Source: Chamaecrista fasciculata (Eukaryota; Streptophyta; Magnoliopsida; Fabales; Fabaceae). From it: DNA of 64,000 bases. Below are positions 11,001 through 23,369 of this stretch, one piece after another (the first letter of the stretch is position 1; every line of letters starts with the position of its first letter). Location of the stretch: positions 19,704-83,703 of the forward strand of contig QANZ01022661.1 of assembly GCA_003254925.1 (NCBI GenBank), read 5' to 3'. Both the position numbers and the translations under genes were made by a program. The notes below the pieces were generated by a model that searched no databases, was not told the DNA's origin, and worked only from the letters and a program-made list of their open reading frames with translations.

Positions 11001-14000
11001 GTACGAAATATGTCATAAATATATATCAGTTCAGTTGTTGATATATATAATTGTTTTCATTAGTACATTGGTGTCATATTGAATCTTATTTATTGAAGTT
11101 TATATATGGTTTATTTTTTTGCTACGTATTAACATGGCATTGCTACACTATAATTGAGGTGCATAATATCGAAATATTGTTCCTAAATTATCCCCACTTT
11201 TACTATATATATATAAGGAATTCCTTTATTTCACCATTATTGATTGTAGTCCTTTATTATCTAAATACTATTTAATTTGTTTTATATATCACCTTTATTT
11301 ATTTATTTATTTATTTTCCTATGCACATATAAAATACAACTGGCTAGATTAAACTGGAATTCCATACCAGCCTATTCTTACTAACTCATACACCCTTGTA
11401 ACCATTGTTCTATATGCTTTTGCTGATCTTGTTCATAAGAAATGTCAGCTGCATTAAAAGCTAGTGCTAGTCTTTGAATGTTGAATGTTCTGTTCCATTC
11501 AGTTCAGCTCAGTATTGTGGCTGTTTCTTATTTTCATGGACTTCTAATTTGAAGTCTTGATCACTATTAATTGTATCATCTTTATGCACTGTTTTTAGGG
11601 TAATTGAAAGTGAGAGGGCTGATTCTGGGTATTGTATGGGTGAATTATTATAGTTCCCAGAAAAGCATATTCTCCTTCCATAGACCCGAACTTGGGCAAG
11701 TTGCAATTGCAATCGACATCCTCGAACCTATGAATCTTCAAATCCTCAAACTTAATAAATAATAGCATTTGATCATCTCTAGATAGAAAAGAAAAGAGAA
11801 AAAAAAAAAAAAAAGGGCTCATAGTCCAACATCAAGCCACAGATGAAATGGCTTTTTAACAGTATTTGTAGAGGGGGGAAAATATGAAAAGTAAAACTGC
11901 TTAACCAACTTAAAATACACAGGTTGTGATTTTAACGGATGGAAATATGAAACTATCTTCTTGATCAATGTTTTTAGGTATTGTTTGGTTCATTGCACGC
12001 AATGAGGTTAGGTAAGATAGATATGATTGTATAAAATTTTATACAAAATAGTGTTTGGTGTGACATGATTGTGTAAGATTTTTATTAAATATATGCCCTC
12101 CCCTTTTCCTTTTTTAAAATTACAGAACTGAAAATTGATCAAAATACTTTTCAAAATAATATTGATTTCATCTATTTTAAAATTATAATTTTAAAGCTCC
12201 TGTTTCTTTTATCAAGATATTTTCTGTAGGCTAAGGACTTGATAATATGGTATAGCTTGTTGTCAAATGGCATTTGTAGTTTTTCTTTCTTTCCTCATTA
12301 TTGGACATCTGTATTTCAAGATTTTAGCCATCTAAAAAATCTGAAGATTGTCATAGATATTGATAGCTTGGAAGGTTAGAGGAATTTGCTGATTAGTACT
12401 GCATTTCCTCCACTTTTGCTACCCTTCCTTGTCTATATTATGTTTCCATTTTTGTTCCGTGTATCTTTAAGCAAATAGATATATTCAAGTTCATTTACTT
12501 ATTCACTTTTGTCTGTTATATGTGGAATTGTGCAACAAATCCTTTTTTAAAATGTCTGTTATGCATCAGACTTTTGCGTAAATCCCACTTTAAGCTGCTG
12601 TTTTATGAATTGGCTTACCTCATAATTATAGTATACCTTCTCTGTTGATGTCTCTTAATAAATGCTGAGGGTACAGCTTCCATCTTTGCAAGTTGTGAAA
12701 GTTATTTTCTCTCCATGATCTACTAAAATTTCTATAATAATGCATGACAAAAGTTTGTTAAATTAATAAGTCTGTTAATGGCTTCATCTCATGAACTGAC
12801 AATGTTATATCATGCCTATTTAGAATGCATGCATTTTATTGGAGAATGTTAACATTTGGGGAAACTAATTGTAACCCTGGCTATAAATTAATTAGAATTT
12901 AGTACCCCAAACATTTTGCTATCACAAAAAGTGAAAATGCTTCATGCTTGTCAGTTAAAATTATTGTATTAGAACCTACACGATTGTCAAATTGTCACAT
13001 AATTTGGGTGAAACACAGATAAGAATTTGTGAAAGGAGGGAAATTAGGAAAGTTGATGAAAGCATATTGTATCTAGTGAGAATGCCTCTATTTAAAACGT
13101 ATACATTGTTATGAATGATATCCTGTTATGTTGTAGTGTTGTACCACTCATTTCACTTCTAACTCTACTAATCTCGTGCAGAAATTCATATGTGGAGGCA
13201 GGTTAATGTTTGGGCCTGATGCTAGGTCTCTGCTTGTCACCTTGTTGCTGATTATTGTTCCAGTTATCATATTTTGTGTATTCGTGGCAAGGCATCTTCG
13301 ACATGAGTTTTCTTCATATAATGCAGGATATGCCTTTCTAGTGGTAGCAATCCTCTTTACTATTTATGTAAGTTTTCATAGGCCTTTCTTTGTTTAGCAT
13401 TTAACACCTTCATACTTGTTACACATGTTGCTGAAACCTGTTTTATTGCATTCTTCATGTCCATGTTTGTTTTGGACTATCAGCTGTTGTTGACCACTTG
13501 CTTTCAACTATATCATCTGAAAATCCATCGTCTAGTTTCCCCCACATTTAGTTTTAACATTGCAAGTTTGACTACATTTTTGTTGGGTACATCCGTACAT
13601 TGTTGACTCAAGAAAAGTTATCTCTTCATTGACAATTGATACTTGGTTTTGCCCTAAATCAGTATGAATGTGAACTGTATAACTAGGTATACAAATGTGT
13701 TGATTGTATAAATTTCGTCAAAACCTCATTTTGGTCATCAAATTATAGGGTGAAATTTGTTTTGATCCTCAAACCTTGTTTTTGTTTTGTTTTGGTCCTC
13801 AAACTTTCCTATTTGTTCCAATGTTAGTCCAAAACATGACTTTATCTGGATTTGGCCGTTATCTCTGAGCTAGACACCTGACTTGAACAATTTCTCTTTG
13901 ATAAATATCTTAATAAATGAGTGGGTAGAGAGAGTGTGAAATTTTAGAATACTCAATGTTTTCTCATTAGGCTAATTACACTAATATATACAAGGCTCCT

Positions 14001-17000
14001 ATTCTAAGGGCGGACGCCGGTCGGTCAGGTCTCTGTCGATATAGGGTGGTGGTGACGGCAAAGGAGGGAGAATACTCAACCTCAAGATAACCTAGGGTTT
14101 TTGACAGCAAGTTGTGAGGGAGAAAACTCAACCTCAAGGTCAGGAACTCTAGGGTTGCAGAAGGAGGAAAAAAACTCACTTCAAGGCAACCTTGCTCTGA
14201 TACCATGTGAAATTTTAGAATACTCAATGTTTTCTCATTAGGCTAATTAGACTAATATATACAAGGCTCCTATTCTAATTTAGGGAATAAAATAAAATAC
14301 ATAATAAATATGATAAAGCCTATTTACAATTACTAAAAATAAATAATAAAAGGTAGAACACACAATAGGGTCACCAACAGAGAGAAAGAAAGTTCTTCCT
14401 TCTTAGAAAGAAAAATTATCCACAAATTTATCTCTAATTTGTTACTACAAAGAATTTTCTTTCTTTGCCAACTTACATAGTAGGGATATGTATGAGAGAG
14501 AAATCATCAATCTCAGCTGTCCAAGTTAGAGATAATGGCAAAAACCAGACATAATCATGTTTAAGTCTAATGATGGAGCAAATGGAAAAGTTTGAGGACC
14601 AAAACAAAACAAAGAAAAAGTTTGAGAACTAAAATAGAATTCACTCTATAGTTCAAGGACCAAAATAAGGTTTTGACCTATAAATTATAAATTATTACTC
14701 TTTATTTGATCTCCCTTCTTCCTTTTTCTCCTATTGCTGGTTGTACAGTCTTTTGTATATTATTGTTTCAATAATATTTTCTCTCTACAGCGAGCAAGTA
14801 ACTAGAAAAATATTTAGTGGAACAAGCTTACATATAGTAATTAGTAACTCACAAGGTGGCCATTCTTGGCTCTTTAGACCTTACTGTTCCATGAAAATCT
14901 TCCTTATCTTTCCAATCAAATACTCTGCCCGGAACGGTATTCTTTGTCACCCTTTTTCTTTTTCCTCTATACCTCTTGTGAACCAACACCGGGAACCTCT
15001 AAACTGTGATGGGTGTAGCCCAGTAAAAGGCATAGATGGAAAACAATTATTGGTCCATCTATTGACGCTATGTTCCCCCTCCCTTCTTCTCTCAAATTAT
15101 TTAGAGTAATACTGGAGGCTGTTTTGATTATCATGTTATCATTTTCTGTCGGAGCTCTGGCCCCATTCCTGAGATGAGATTTCCTGAAGTCCTGAGTATA
15201 TTTGGTTTTGTGTTAACGAACTGTTTAGGTAATCTCAATAATTTAGATTATGAGTGATTAGTTCCTTCAACAGATTATAATTTAAATTGAATGATGCATT
15301 CATTTCGTAGATTATAATTATAATTTACCTTCCAAGTTCTTTTAAATAAAGTACCTTCTGTATTGTTTGTCTACTTTAATTTTCTATACATGTCTCCCTG
15401 GGCTTGTGTATGATGCATGACTGTGATAATAGGTTCTGGTGATTCTTTTTCTAACATCATCCTGTGATCCGGGCATTATTCCAAGGAATTCACATCCGCC
15501 AGAGGAAGAGTTTCGTTATGACTCTTCGGTTTCTGGTGATGTTGGGGGACGACAAACACCAAGCCTGCAGTTCCCCCGATTTAAGGATGTAATGGTCAAT
15601 GGTCATCCAGTAAGGGTGAAGTATTGTGATACTTGTATGCTGTATCGTCCTCCCCGATGCTCACATTGCTCCATTTGCAACAATTGTGTTGAGCGATTTG
15701 ATCACCATTGCCCTTGGGTGGGTCAATGCATTGGACTGGTACATGTTTAACAAGCAAGCATTATTTTATGATACTTGATTTATTTACTTATTTTCTTGGC
15801 TTGTTGCTTGTCAGATTTGTTTCTTATTTTATTTTCTTTCCCTATTCTCTTTGCAGAGAAACTACCGTTACTTCTTCATGTTTGTTTCTTCAGCTACTAT
15901 TCTATGCATCTATGTGTTTTCCATCTCAGCTTTGTACATTAAGATTCTCATGGATAATTATAAGGGGACAGTATGGACGGCAATGAAAGAGTCTCCGGCG
16001 TCTGTGATATTAATGGCTTATTGTTTCTTCTCTCTGTGGTTTGTTGGAGGACTTACAGGCTTTCATTTGTACCTCATTGGCAGTAATCAGGTAATCAAAT
16101 TTCTTCCTACATTTATTATGGGTTTAAATGTTCATATCTTGTTTATATTTATTGTATTGTATCCTACTGGACTAGCTAACTTTTCAGTCGTGAATAAAGA
16201 ACACTGGAATTATTGATCACCATACCTCTTTCTTGATAGAAAGAAGTTGAAAATATAGAAGGGGCACTACCTAACGTGTAGTGTTGTTTACTTCTAAACT
16301 GTAAAACTTCTTGACGTGCCTAGTTATAGCAAATTTATATGTTATCAGGTTCCTTGTTTACAGGAAAGGAAATATCTTTTCCTTATGTTCTCAGCAATGC
16401 GCCAGTTCATGGTGAATGAACAAGGAGAAATCTTGAGTATCTTTAGTTGAATTAAACAGCTTCTTGTGCTCATCAGAAGGGTGATAGAGAAGGATCATTG
16501 ACCTTCCAGCACCAATAAAGATCTGCCAAATGGCATGACGAATGGCAAAATTTAAGTTTTACTAGATGCTTGGTAGAAAATAAAGTGCACCATTTTGGTT
16601 TTGCTAGATAATTGATAGGAAAGAACGTGCTCCCCCAGTATATCCACATTGCTATACTAATTTGCTTTGGGGAAACTTCCTCTTAACATTTTTTTTCTAA
16701 TTTTAGTATCTTGATCACCTAGATTAGCATTTGTTTTGCAGACTACCTATGAGAACTTCCGATACAGAGCTGACGGCAGGATCAATGTTTATAATCGTGG
16801 TTGCTTCAATAATTTTCTTGAAGTATTCTGTACAAAGGTCAAACCCTCAAGGAACAATTTCCGGGCATTTGTTCGCGAGGAGGTTCAAAGGCCACCCCCT
16901 CCTGCCGTCACCCAGGAACATGAACCAGATGATCGTGGTGGAGATCCCCGTCGAAAAGTTGAAGATGATCTTGATATTGGTGAAGATTTATTGAAGATCT

Positions 17001-17248
17001 CCCAACGTAGAAACATTGAAGAAATTGATGATGATATTCGGAGCAGGGGTAGCAACAGACTTCCGCACAATACTTCTGAAGTTGATTCGGTTTTGGGTTC
17101 AGAACCTCGAGGCCCCACAATCCACTCTGATAATCGGCACTTGAGTCGGGGAAGAAGTGAGAGCTGGGAAATTGCAGCAGATGTGCTTGCTAATTCAGAT
17201 GTCACTGAAAGCAGAAGCTATGCTGCTGCAAAAGAGATGAGACTATGA
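7518..17248 (+). CDS. PAT08-like: DHHC-type protein S-acyltransferase (palmitoyltransferase), PAT08/PAT09-like
   Basis: Transfers palmitate from acyl-CoA to cysteines of membrane-associated proteins. Five exons join in frame: 7518-7556, 13182-13367, 15433-15738, 15857-16090 and 16742-17248, giving 423 residues, normal for this plant subfamily. Exon 1 encodes only [13 protein letters not shown]. Two membrane segments follow (about residues 29-50 and 58-85). [15 protein letters not shown] linker leads to the cysteine-rich domain, with [17 protein letters not shown] and the catalytic DHHC at 165-168 inside [14 protein letters not shown]. Two more membrane segments (about 185-205 and 220-245) come next, then TTYE at 256-259, the conserved TTxE motif. 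The cytosolic tail is hydrophilic and ends [12 protein letters not shown]. All introns are GT-AG and all junctions are phase 0. Intron 1 is 5.6 kb and rich in inserted repeats. A decayed second copy of exon 1 lies at 8406. From remembered Arabidopsis sequences PAT08 is closest, but PAT09 cannot be excluded. Confidence 0.93.
8370..8983 (+). repeat. Tandem duplication around PAT exon 1, second copy with altered exon
   Basis: The second copy keeps an ATG at 8406 and reads [10 protein letters not shown]. Relative to the first copy, about 11 bases containing GSN and the original splice donor are missing. A weak donor, AAA|GTGTCC, would still join to exon 2 in phase 0. A CTT microsatellite (about 8448-8474) sits just downstream. 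It could be a dead exon or an alternative first exon; sequence alone does not decide. Confidence 0.7.
9005..9760 (-). mobile_element. LINE retrotransposon fragment (endonuclease and linker region)
   Basis: On the minus strand, broken frames match plant non-LTR elements whose ORF2 is often annotated as craniofacial-development-protein-2-like. [31 protein letters not shown] and CKVIPERL belong to the C-terminal part of the endonuclease domain. After frameshifts, WWKLKG, a degenerate WWWD region and [20 protein letters not shown] follow from the linker before reverse transcriptase. Both ends are truncated; no RT catalytic motif or poly-A tail is seen. It lies antisense in intron 1 of the PAT gene. 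Confidence 0.75.
9761..13181 (+). other. Remainder of PAT intron 1
   Basis: AT-rich intronic sequence without recognisable coding potential. A GA microsatellite lies at about 10669-10688, a TTTA tract at about 11295-11315 and a poly-A run at about 11797-11814. The open frames here are low-complexity and unsupported. Confidence 0.5.
13716..14678. mobile_element. Mutator-like element in PAT intron 2 (family B) with a nested insertion
   Basis: The termini pair as GTCAAAACCTCATTTTGGTC against GGTCAAAACCTTATTTTGGT. The flanks are TATAAATTT (13707-13715) and TATAAATTA (14679-14687), a 9-bp target duplication with one mismatch. Without the nested element the body is about 515 bp and has no coding capacity. 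A related copy fills intron 1 of the kinase gene at 36674-37475. Confidence 0.75.
13935..14379 (-). mobile_element. TRIM-like miniature LTR retrotransposon nested in the Mutator-like element
   Basis: On the minus strand, an LTR of about 174 bp (14379 to 14206, starting TGTTGGTGACCC and ending TTTCACA) is followed at once by TGGTATCAGAGC (14205 to 14194), the copia-type primer-binding site for initiator tRNA-Met. After about 185 bp of non-coding interior, only the last 73 bp of the second LTR remain (14007 to 13935). GAGAG flanks both sides (13930-13934 and 14380-14384), a 5-bp target duplication. There is no gag or pol. The truncated 3' LTR points to an internal deletion after insertion. Confidence 0.75.
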
Positions 17249-17710
17249 TGGTTGGTTTTGCCTGCTGGTATTTGCATATAAACAATACAAGATGACTTGA
17301 ATATTGTAATGAGAGTAAAAAGGGAATTGATAAGTTCTTTCAGTATAAAATTCAGTTTGGCCTTTCTTTTGTAATCCTATCACTTTTTGAAAGCATAGAA
17401 ATATGTGCTTTAGTAATTGTTGGAGAGACTAGGAGATTGTATCTTTATTGAAATGTGTAAGGCCTCTTAGTATTGCATGCTTATTCTTTGTGTGTAAATA
17501 TACTGAAAGTAACTCCCCTATTTACTGCGTTGTAGGAGCTGTTAAAAACAAAGTCCTATTTTGATACTTGATAGGGATTGGTGAGGCCTCTTATAATTTA
17601 TCTATATTTAATGGCATTGTTGGTCTAGGCTTGTGAATCATTGTCACATGATTTTGGAAGATTTAGTACATAAAAGTTCTTGGTGACTAAACAAAAGAGT
17701 CTCTTTGATA
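17249..17710 (+). other. 3' untranslated region and downstream flank of the PAT gene
   Basis: Non-coding AT-rich sequence directly after the stop codon. No canonical AATAAA was singled out; several A-rich near-matches occur within 250 bp. Confidence 0.4.
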
Positions 17711-17885
17711 CCAATAACGGATTAGTTCAAGTGGTAAGTAGTTTAGTTCCACCTGAACAAAGTCCCAAATTCAAAATTTTGTAAATGTAGTTATTCTCGT
17801 TGAAAAACTCCTCTACTATGTAGCCAATGTGCAACGCAAGTAGAGTTCAGATTAGTTAGGAGGAAATTTCATAAAAAAAAGGGTG
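17711..17885 (+). mobile_element. Probable tRNA-derived SINE
   Basis: GGATTAGTTCAAGTGGTAAG resembles the A box of RNA polymerase III promoters. About 50 bp later GTCCCAAATTCAAAATTTTG is a degraded B-box-like stretch. An unrelated body and an A-rich tail (ATAAAAAAAA near 17871-17880) follow. This is the usual layout of plant SINEs. No clear target duplication was found. Confidence 0.45.
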
Positions 17886-18378
17886 TTTTATTTCATTTTT
17901 AAAAAAAAAACATTTTTTATTTTTAAAAAACAAATTAAAAAAAACTTATTTGATAACTTGAGTGTTCTAAACAAATTTTAAAAGTAAAATACATAGTATT
18001 ATTTTAATTTAATGTAAATTTGCTTAAAATTTGTTTTTAAAATAAACTTTTTTTCAAATATATGATTTTTTTTATTTTTAAAATAATTTTTTTTATACAT
18101 ATTTTTTTATCTTGTAAAACATGTCTTAAAAGTCAATTTTAAAAATTATTTCAATTATAAAAAATTAAAAATATAATCCTAAAGTTTTCTATTTTTCTAG
18201 AAAAGAAACTAAAAAAAGTATGCGGTAAAAATGGATTCTCCCCTTTTCATAAAAAAAAAATTATAATCGCTTGGTTTTGTCTTAGAAGAAGTTAAATTTT
18301 AAGATAATTTGTTATTAGTTTAAATATTAAGTTATTTAAAAAATAAAACTTAAAAGGTAAAAAGATAAAAAACATAAA

Positions 18379-19238
18379 GGTAAAAGTATTGTTGGTACTC
18401 TCAATGTATGAGGTCATTTTCAATTATACACCCAACGTTTTTATTTTCAATTATACACCCAACGGTTTTTTTTTTCAATTATAACCCTAACGTTTCACAT
18501 TTGAGTCAATTATACCCCAAGTCAACATTTTTTTTTTGTTTTAAGGTCTTTAAGTTTCCATTATTTATAAATCCTCCATTCTCTCAAGATTTTTCTTTCG
18601 CACGAGTCCCTAACTAATTACAGAACAATCCAGAATGTTTGTCATTTTTAACAAACTGGTCCTTACAATTGAAAAACCAAAAAATCTCTCCCCTATGTTT
18701 TTCATAATTCCAGCAACCATACATAAACTCGTCGGTGAGCCTCAAATACAGAGAAGTTGAGCAGAAATACTAATGGCTCTAGCTCCCAGCATTAACACAC
18801 AATCTTCGGTGGTGGTGCTGTCGTGGGCGTCAAAATTGAGAAGTAAAGTAACTTCAAAACCCCTTTGGAGAGAGAGGCAAAATAGAGAAAATGGGTGAAA
18901 AAGGAGATTGTAAGAGAAAGAAAAGGGATGAGAACGACATGATTTAGGGGAGATCAGGAAGTTGAGGACGACGACGAGAAGGACCATGTCGACAGAGTGG
19001 ATGACGACGATGAAGTGTGGTGGTGATGTTTTAAGATAAGAGAAGAAGGGCTGTTAATGGCTTTTAAGGACCTGTTTGTTAAAGATGACAAAAATTCTGG
19101 ACTATTCTGTAATTAGTTAGAGGGTTGGAGTATAATTGACTCAAATGTGAAACGTTGGAGGTATATTTGTCAAAAAAAACATTGGCGGTATACGTGAAAA
19201 TGACCTCATACATTAGGGGTACCAACAGTACTTTTGAC
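18379..19238. mobile_element. 860-bp Mutator-like element with long inverted arms
   Basis: The ends pair as GGTAAAAGTATTGTTGGTAC and GTCAAAAGTACTGTTGGTAC, and the pairing extends about 290 bp inward through ATGTATGAGGTCATTTTCA and TAATTACAGAA. The flanks are AAACATAAA (18370-18378) and AAACTTAAA (19239-19247), a 9-bp target duplication with one mismatch. The centre (about 18670-19060) is richer in GC and contains GAC-repeat sequence. It encodes no transposase. Confidence 0.8.
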
Positions 19239-19639
19239 AAACTTAAAACATGGACCAGAAAGTATCATAAAGACAAAGATTTTTTTTTACCAAAAATGAA
19301 AAAAAAAAAGTGTTCAATAATAAGTTTAATTATATTTTTCCTACATTATATGCGGTTAAAATTATTTATTACTTACTTAAAAATTTATTTATTAATTTCT
19401 TAATCGAACCCTAATAAATTTGGGGCTAATGACTTTTGTCTTGTAGATATGGAAAATTTAGAGTTCATAATAATGTAACAAAATTTAGTGCCAATGAGGG
19501 GCTGTTTTCTTTTTTAGGCCTGAAATTGTGGGCATGTTTGTTTGTGCATTTTTCCCATTACATTTAGCTTATTTTTAGTCTTAACCACATCTATAGTATT
19601 GTTGTTTGTTTGTGTATTAATGAGATAAGTGATTTATTT

Positions 19640-20702
19640 AAGCTCAAAGTATAAGTTTGGTCTGTTATCTTTTAGCTAGGTTACAAATTAGTCCATTATT
19701 ATTATTTTACATTTTTACAAAACGTTCTACCATTAGTCCCAATCCCATTTTCGTCCTCCTCCCTCTGTTAAGTGTAACGTAGACAAGTGACTTGGAGAAG
19801 AAAACATGTGTTGAATGCCAAATAGGATAGTTGGACAAAAAAAAGAGATTAATTTAAAAAAAAATTAAAATAAGAGTGATTTGCAAATATATCTATCATC
19901 TTCATCTCCATCCTCCTCCCAAACCTCAAAGCCATCTCAGCCTTGGCAAACCACCATTGTTGCCGATCCGCCTAAGTTTTCTTCGGCTTCGTTGGACGCT
20001 TTTGTCCCTCTTCTCTTTTACATCTTTTCCAACTTCTCCAACCTTAAAAAATGAAATAAAAGATATAGGGTGAATTTAATTAACCTCGACAAAGATGAAG
20101 GAATAATGTTGACAATTATTTTAAAGATGTAGGACCGAATTTGATCGTTATTCTAAAGATATGAGACTGTAATTGAAACTTTTTTTTTTTCCATGAGTTG
20201 CAATATATAAATCTTGTAATAGCACAACACTCTCATCATGCATCAAGGAATAAGCCTATAACAACATACATCAATATCCATCTAGCAATATCCAATTTGA
20301 AGCATATACAATAGGAAATATCCTTTGGTTTTTTATTTAAAATGGTCCTTTCTATGCCAAATGACATTAGTTTTCCATGTAGGAAAGAGAACGCTTTGAA
20401 GGTTGGAGAAAATGAGAGGAGAAGAGGCAAAATGTCGAACCAAGCCCTAGATTGAAGAATTTGGGTTTTCTTTATTCAAAATGGTCCTTATTAGTCCATT
20501 TATCTCATCCCACTTGGCCATGTTAACTTTCTCACTCCTCCATGTAAGCCGACCACGTCAGCGTTAATGAGGTGAGATGAGCAAAATTCAGAGTGGAATT
20601 AAGAATAAAACATTTTGCAAGGATGTGAGACAAAAAGAAAAAAAAGAATAATAGTCTAATTTATTACCTAAACAAAAGAAAATGGACCAAAATTTCACTT
20701 TG
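19640..20702. mobile_element. Inverted-repeat element, probably Mutator-like
   Basis: The left end GCTCAAAGTATAAGTTTGGTC pairs with the complement of the right end (GGCAAAGTGAAATTTTGGTC). Further pairing occurs inward (TTACAAATTAGTCCATTATT against AATAATAGTCTAATTTATTA). The flanks TTTATTTAA and TATGAATAA match at only six of nine positions. No coding domain is seen. Confidence 0.5.
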
Positions 20703-21060
20703 CCTATGAATAACAGTAATAAGTACATCATCGTTTATACAAAAGTCAACAATAAAAAAATTATTTATTTTATTTTTACTTGATACAATTTTAAAATGTT
20801 CATATAGTTTCCTTTATCTATCATAATCAGTATATACATATTTAAATAATTTTACATCTCCAACACTCATTTACAACAAATCAACTAAACACATTTTATT
20901 ATTAAAATACTCATTTTCAAATGTTATTAATTTTATTTCAAAAGCAATCTCAGCAAAATGCACTCTCAAACTGAAGATTTGTTGGAATTGACAAAAGAAG
21001 ATCAGAGTAGTGTGATAAGCTTGTTAAAGAGGCGAGATTGAAAAGGAGAATAAATAATCA

Positions 21061-21859
21061 ACCAGAGGTTGGTCAAAGTAATATCTAATTCACTAATTTG
21101 GTGCTGAGAATATTATATATATTATAATATTTGAGTGTTAAATAAAAGTCTCACTTTGTTTAATATTGAGAAGAGCTAATATTTCTATTTATCATTATTA
21201 TTTTATAATATTTATTGTTTATATTAAACTCCCCATTTTATTATGGTATTTAAAATTATTTTATGAGCGATTAAATTGTTTTAATGACTCTTTAATGAGT
21301 TCTTACATATCATTAAATAATGGTAATTTATGGAATTTAAAATGTGATTATGAGTATTAAAACAACTTAATGCATTATTAAATTGTCTTAATCACTCATA
21401 ACTCTGTATTCTGTGACCTTGTTGAAGAAGAGTTCGTTTAATTCTGAGGAGTTCTGCTTCCTAATTTCTAAGGGGTTATGGAATATCTCTTTAGGACAGT
21501 GTTCTTCTGACGCGACTCGAACTATTTTGTGTTTCACAATGTTATATATATCCCCAACAATCTAAAGAGATATTGAATTTTATATTTTATACTAATTTAT
21601 ACCAATTCTCAATATTTCCATAGAACCATCTCTCCAATCTCGTTTGTACCAATTATTCACTTTTCATTATTAATACATTAACAACTCTACTCTCCCTCAT
21701 ATACTACAATCTACATCACTCTTCATCGGAGAATCCCTCCATCACAGTTTGTGATTGCAATGGTTTCTCACCATGTGCATGTGTTCCGTTCAAAGAAGAG
21801 TGAGAGACAATTTGGAATTTTAATTTCAAAGCCTTATATACCAAGAGCTTTGGTAGCAC
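21061..21859 (+). repeat. 799-bp direct repeat, copy 1 (without the Mutator-like insertion)
   Basis: It matches 28884-30460 without net length change once a 769-bp insertion and its 9-bp duplication are removed from the other copy; I counted about ten substitutions. It contains an LTR-like tract ending in CCCCAACA near 21559. The copy stops at GGTAGCAC, directly against the copia LTR at 21860. The 3' part encodes a short frame (SHHVHVFRSKKSER) that I do not recognise. Confidence 0.85.
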
Positions 21860-22192
21860 TGTTGGATTATTTTTTAATAATCCCTAAAGTGTCCCATGTG
21901 ACTAATTATGGGCCATGTCTATTAGTGAAAGACCCAAACTTGATGGTAGTGGGGCTGAAGGTATTAGACATGTTAGGGTTAGAGACCCTTCCCTCTACCT
22001 TCAGAAAAAAATAAAAAGTAGCCACCACATTTGAAAGAAGTGGATAAGGGTTAGGATTTCTCCACCATTAGAGAAACACTCAAGGAAGAAGGGTAAAAGG
22101 AAAGAAATAACTTCAAGGTTTGAAAGCTATGGATCAAGGTACACACATTCATCTACTCTTTAAGTTCTTGAGTATTAAGGCTTCATCTTATA
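21860..22192 (+). repeat. 5' LTR of the copia element
   Basis: It starts TGTTGGATTATTTTTTAATA and ends ATCTTATA. The usual terminal CA appears here as TA, whereas the 3' LTR ends in CA. The primer-binding site follows two bases later. Confidence 0.9.
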
Positions 22193-22194
22193 TT

Positions 22195-22206
22195 TGGTAT
22201 CAGAGC
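22195..22206 (+). other. Primer-binding site for initiator tRNA-Met
   Basis: TGGTATCAGAGC, the standard plant copia primer-binding site, lies two bases after the 5' LTR. Confidence 0.9.
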
Positions 22207-23369
22207 AAGACTTAGTTTTCATATATGATTTTATTAGGGTTCTTCCTATAATCATCTTTGAAAGAAAAAAAAATGCGTGATTATAGTGAATAAATCATAT
22301 ATGAAACTAAAATTAAAGTTTATGCTGATAAATTGTTTCCGCTGTGCGTCGCTGCATGTTGCTTGTATATATATCATAGAAATATGTTGTACTGTGCGAA
22401 TGGAAGAAAATCGCAATACTGGATGCATTCCTTTTTGGCTTATGCGTTGTATATATGTAAAAACTGTGCGAGTTGTAGACCGAAATGATGAGTGGTTTTT
22501 TTAGTTCATACTTGCTAGTGGGACCCACATGCTTTATTGAGATGAGTTAGCAAACTATGCATTGTTACTTGTTTTTTTCATGTCCAGTGATAGTTCCGAA
22601 GTTTGACCTTAATGTTTATATATATATATATATATATAAATGATGGTGGTTGGAAATTTGGAATGTACAGTTGTTGGGTTTAGAATTCAAAATTAATTAT
22701 TATACATATATGTGAGTAATTGAGTATGCCTTGTTTGGTAGATTGACTTATGGAGAACAAATAAAATTGGAAATTATATTAAAGTAAACATGTATAGATT
22801 TGTTCTTGAATAATTACTCTTATGTGTATATGAAAGTTGTATAAGTGTTGAAATTCTGAAATAGTTTTTCAAGTGTAAAGTTATACAAATGAAATTGGAG
22901 ATTTAATATCTCAAATAAAGTTTACATATATTAAATATTTAAATGAAAAGGAAACTTGTTCGTCACCAAAGTGGCCTAGTTTAAAAAGTATTTAAATATT
23001 TAATTATGTATGTCAATTGTTCTTGATGATGTGATGCAATTAAATTACATGAAAAGTTAGATTGAACAATTGAGATCATTAATTGTAATGTTAGGAGATT
23101 ACCCAAAGGTGGATCATTGCTTATGATTATTGACATTAAAGGGATTTATTAATATGCTTGGTGAATATGTTTGTATGTCCAAAGATAGCATGCATGTTAA
23201 CTATAGTATTTTTGATAGTCCATTAAAGTATGATCTTGTTTGCATCAATATTGGTTAAGGCTATGTATTTAAGTATTACCCAAAGGTGAACTTGTTTAAA
23301 TAATTAATGTTTATTACTTATCTGAATCAATTTATATTTTCTCAAAGCATTAAAGTGTGAGTTTGTATA
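22207..23369 (+). other. Untranslated leader of the copia element
   Basis: 1.16 kb of AT-rich, non-coding leader containing a TA microsatellite near 22617-22638. Several short ATG frames precede gag. No structural domain is recognisable. Confidence 0.5.

Noticed and set aside
16885-17205. Minus-strand 106-residue frame
   Set aside because: Antisense shadow of the last PAT exon.
20993-21559. LTR of a separate retrotransposon (TGTTGGAATTG to CCCCAACA)
   Set aside because: The terminal sequences fit, but no primer-binding site, polypurine tract or target duplication adjoins it, so I kept it only as part of the 799-bp repeat.
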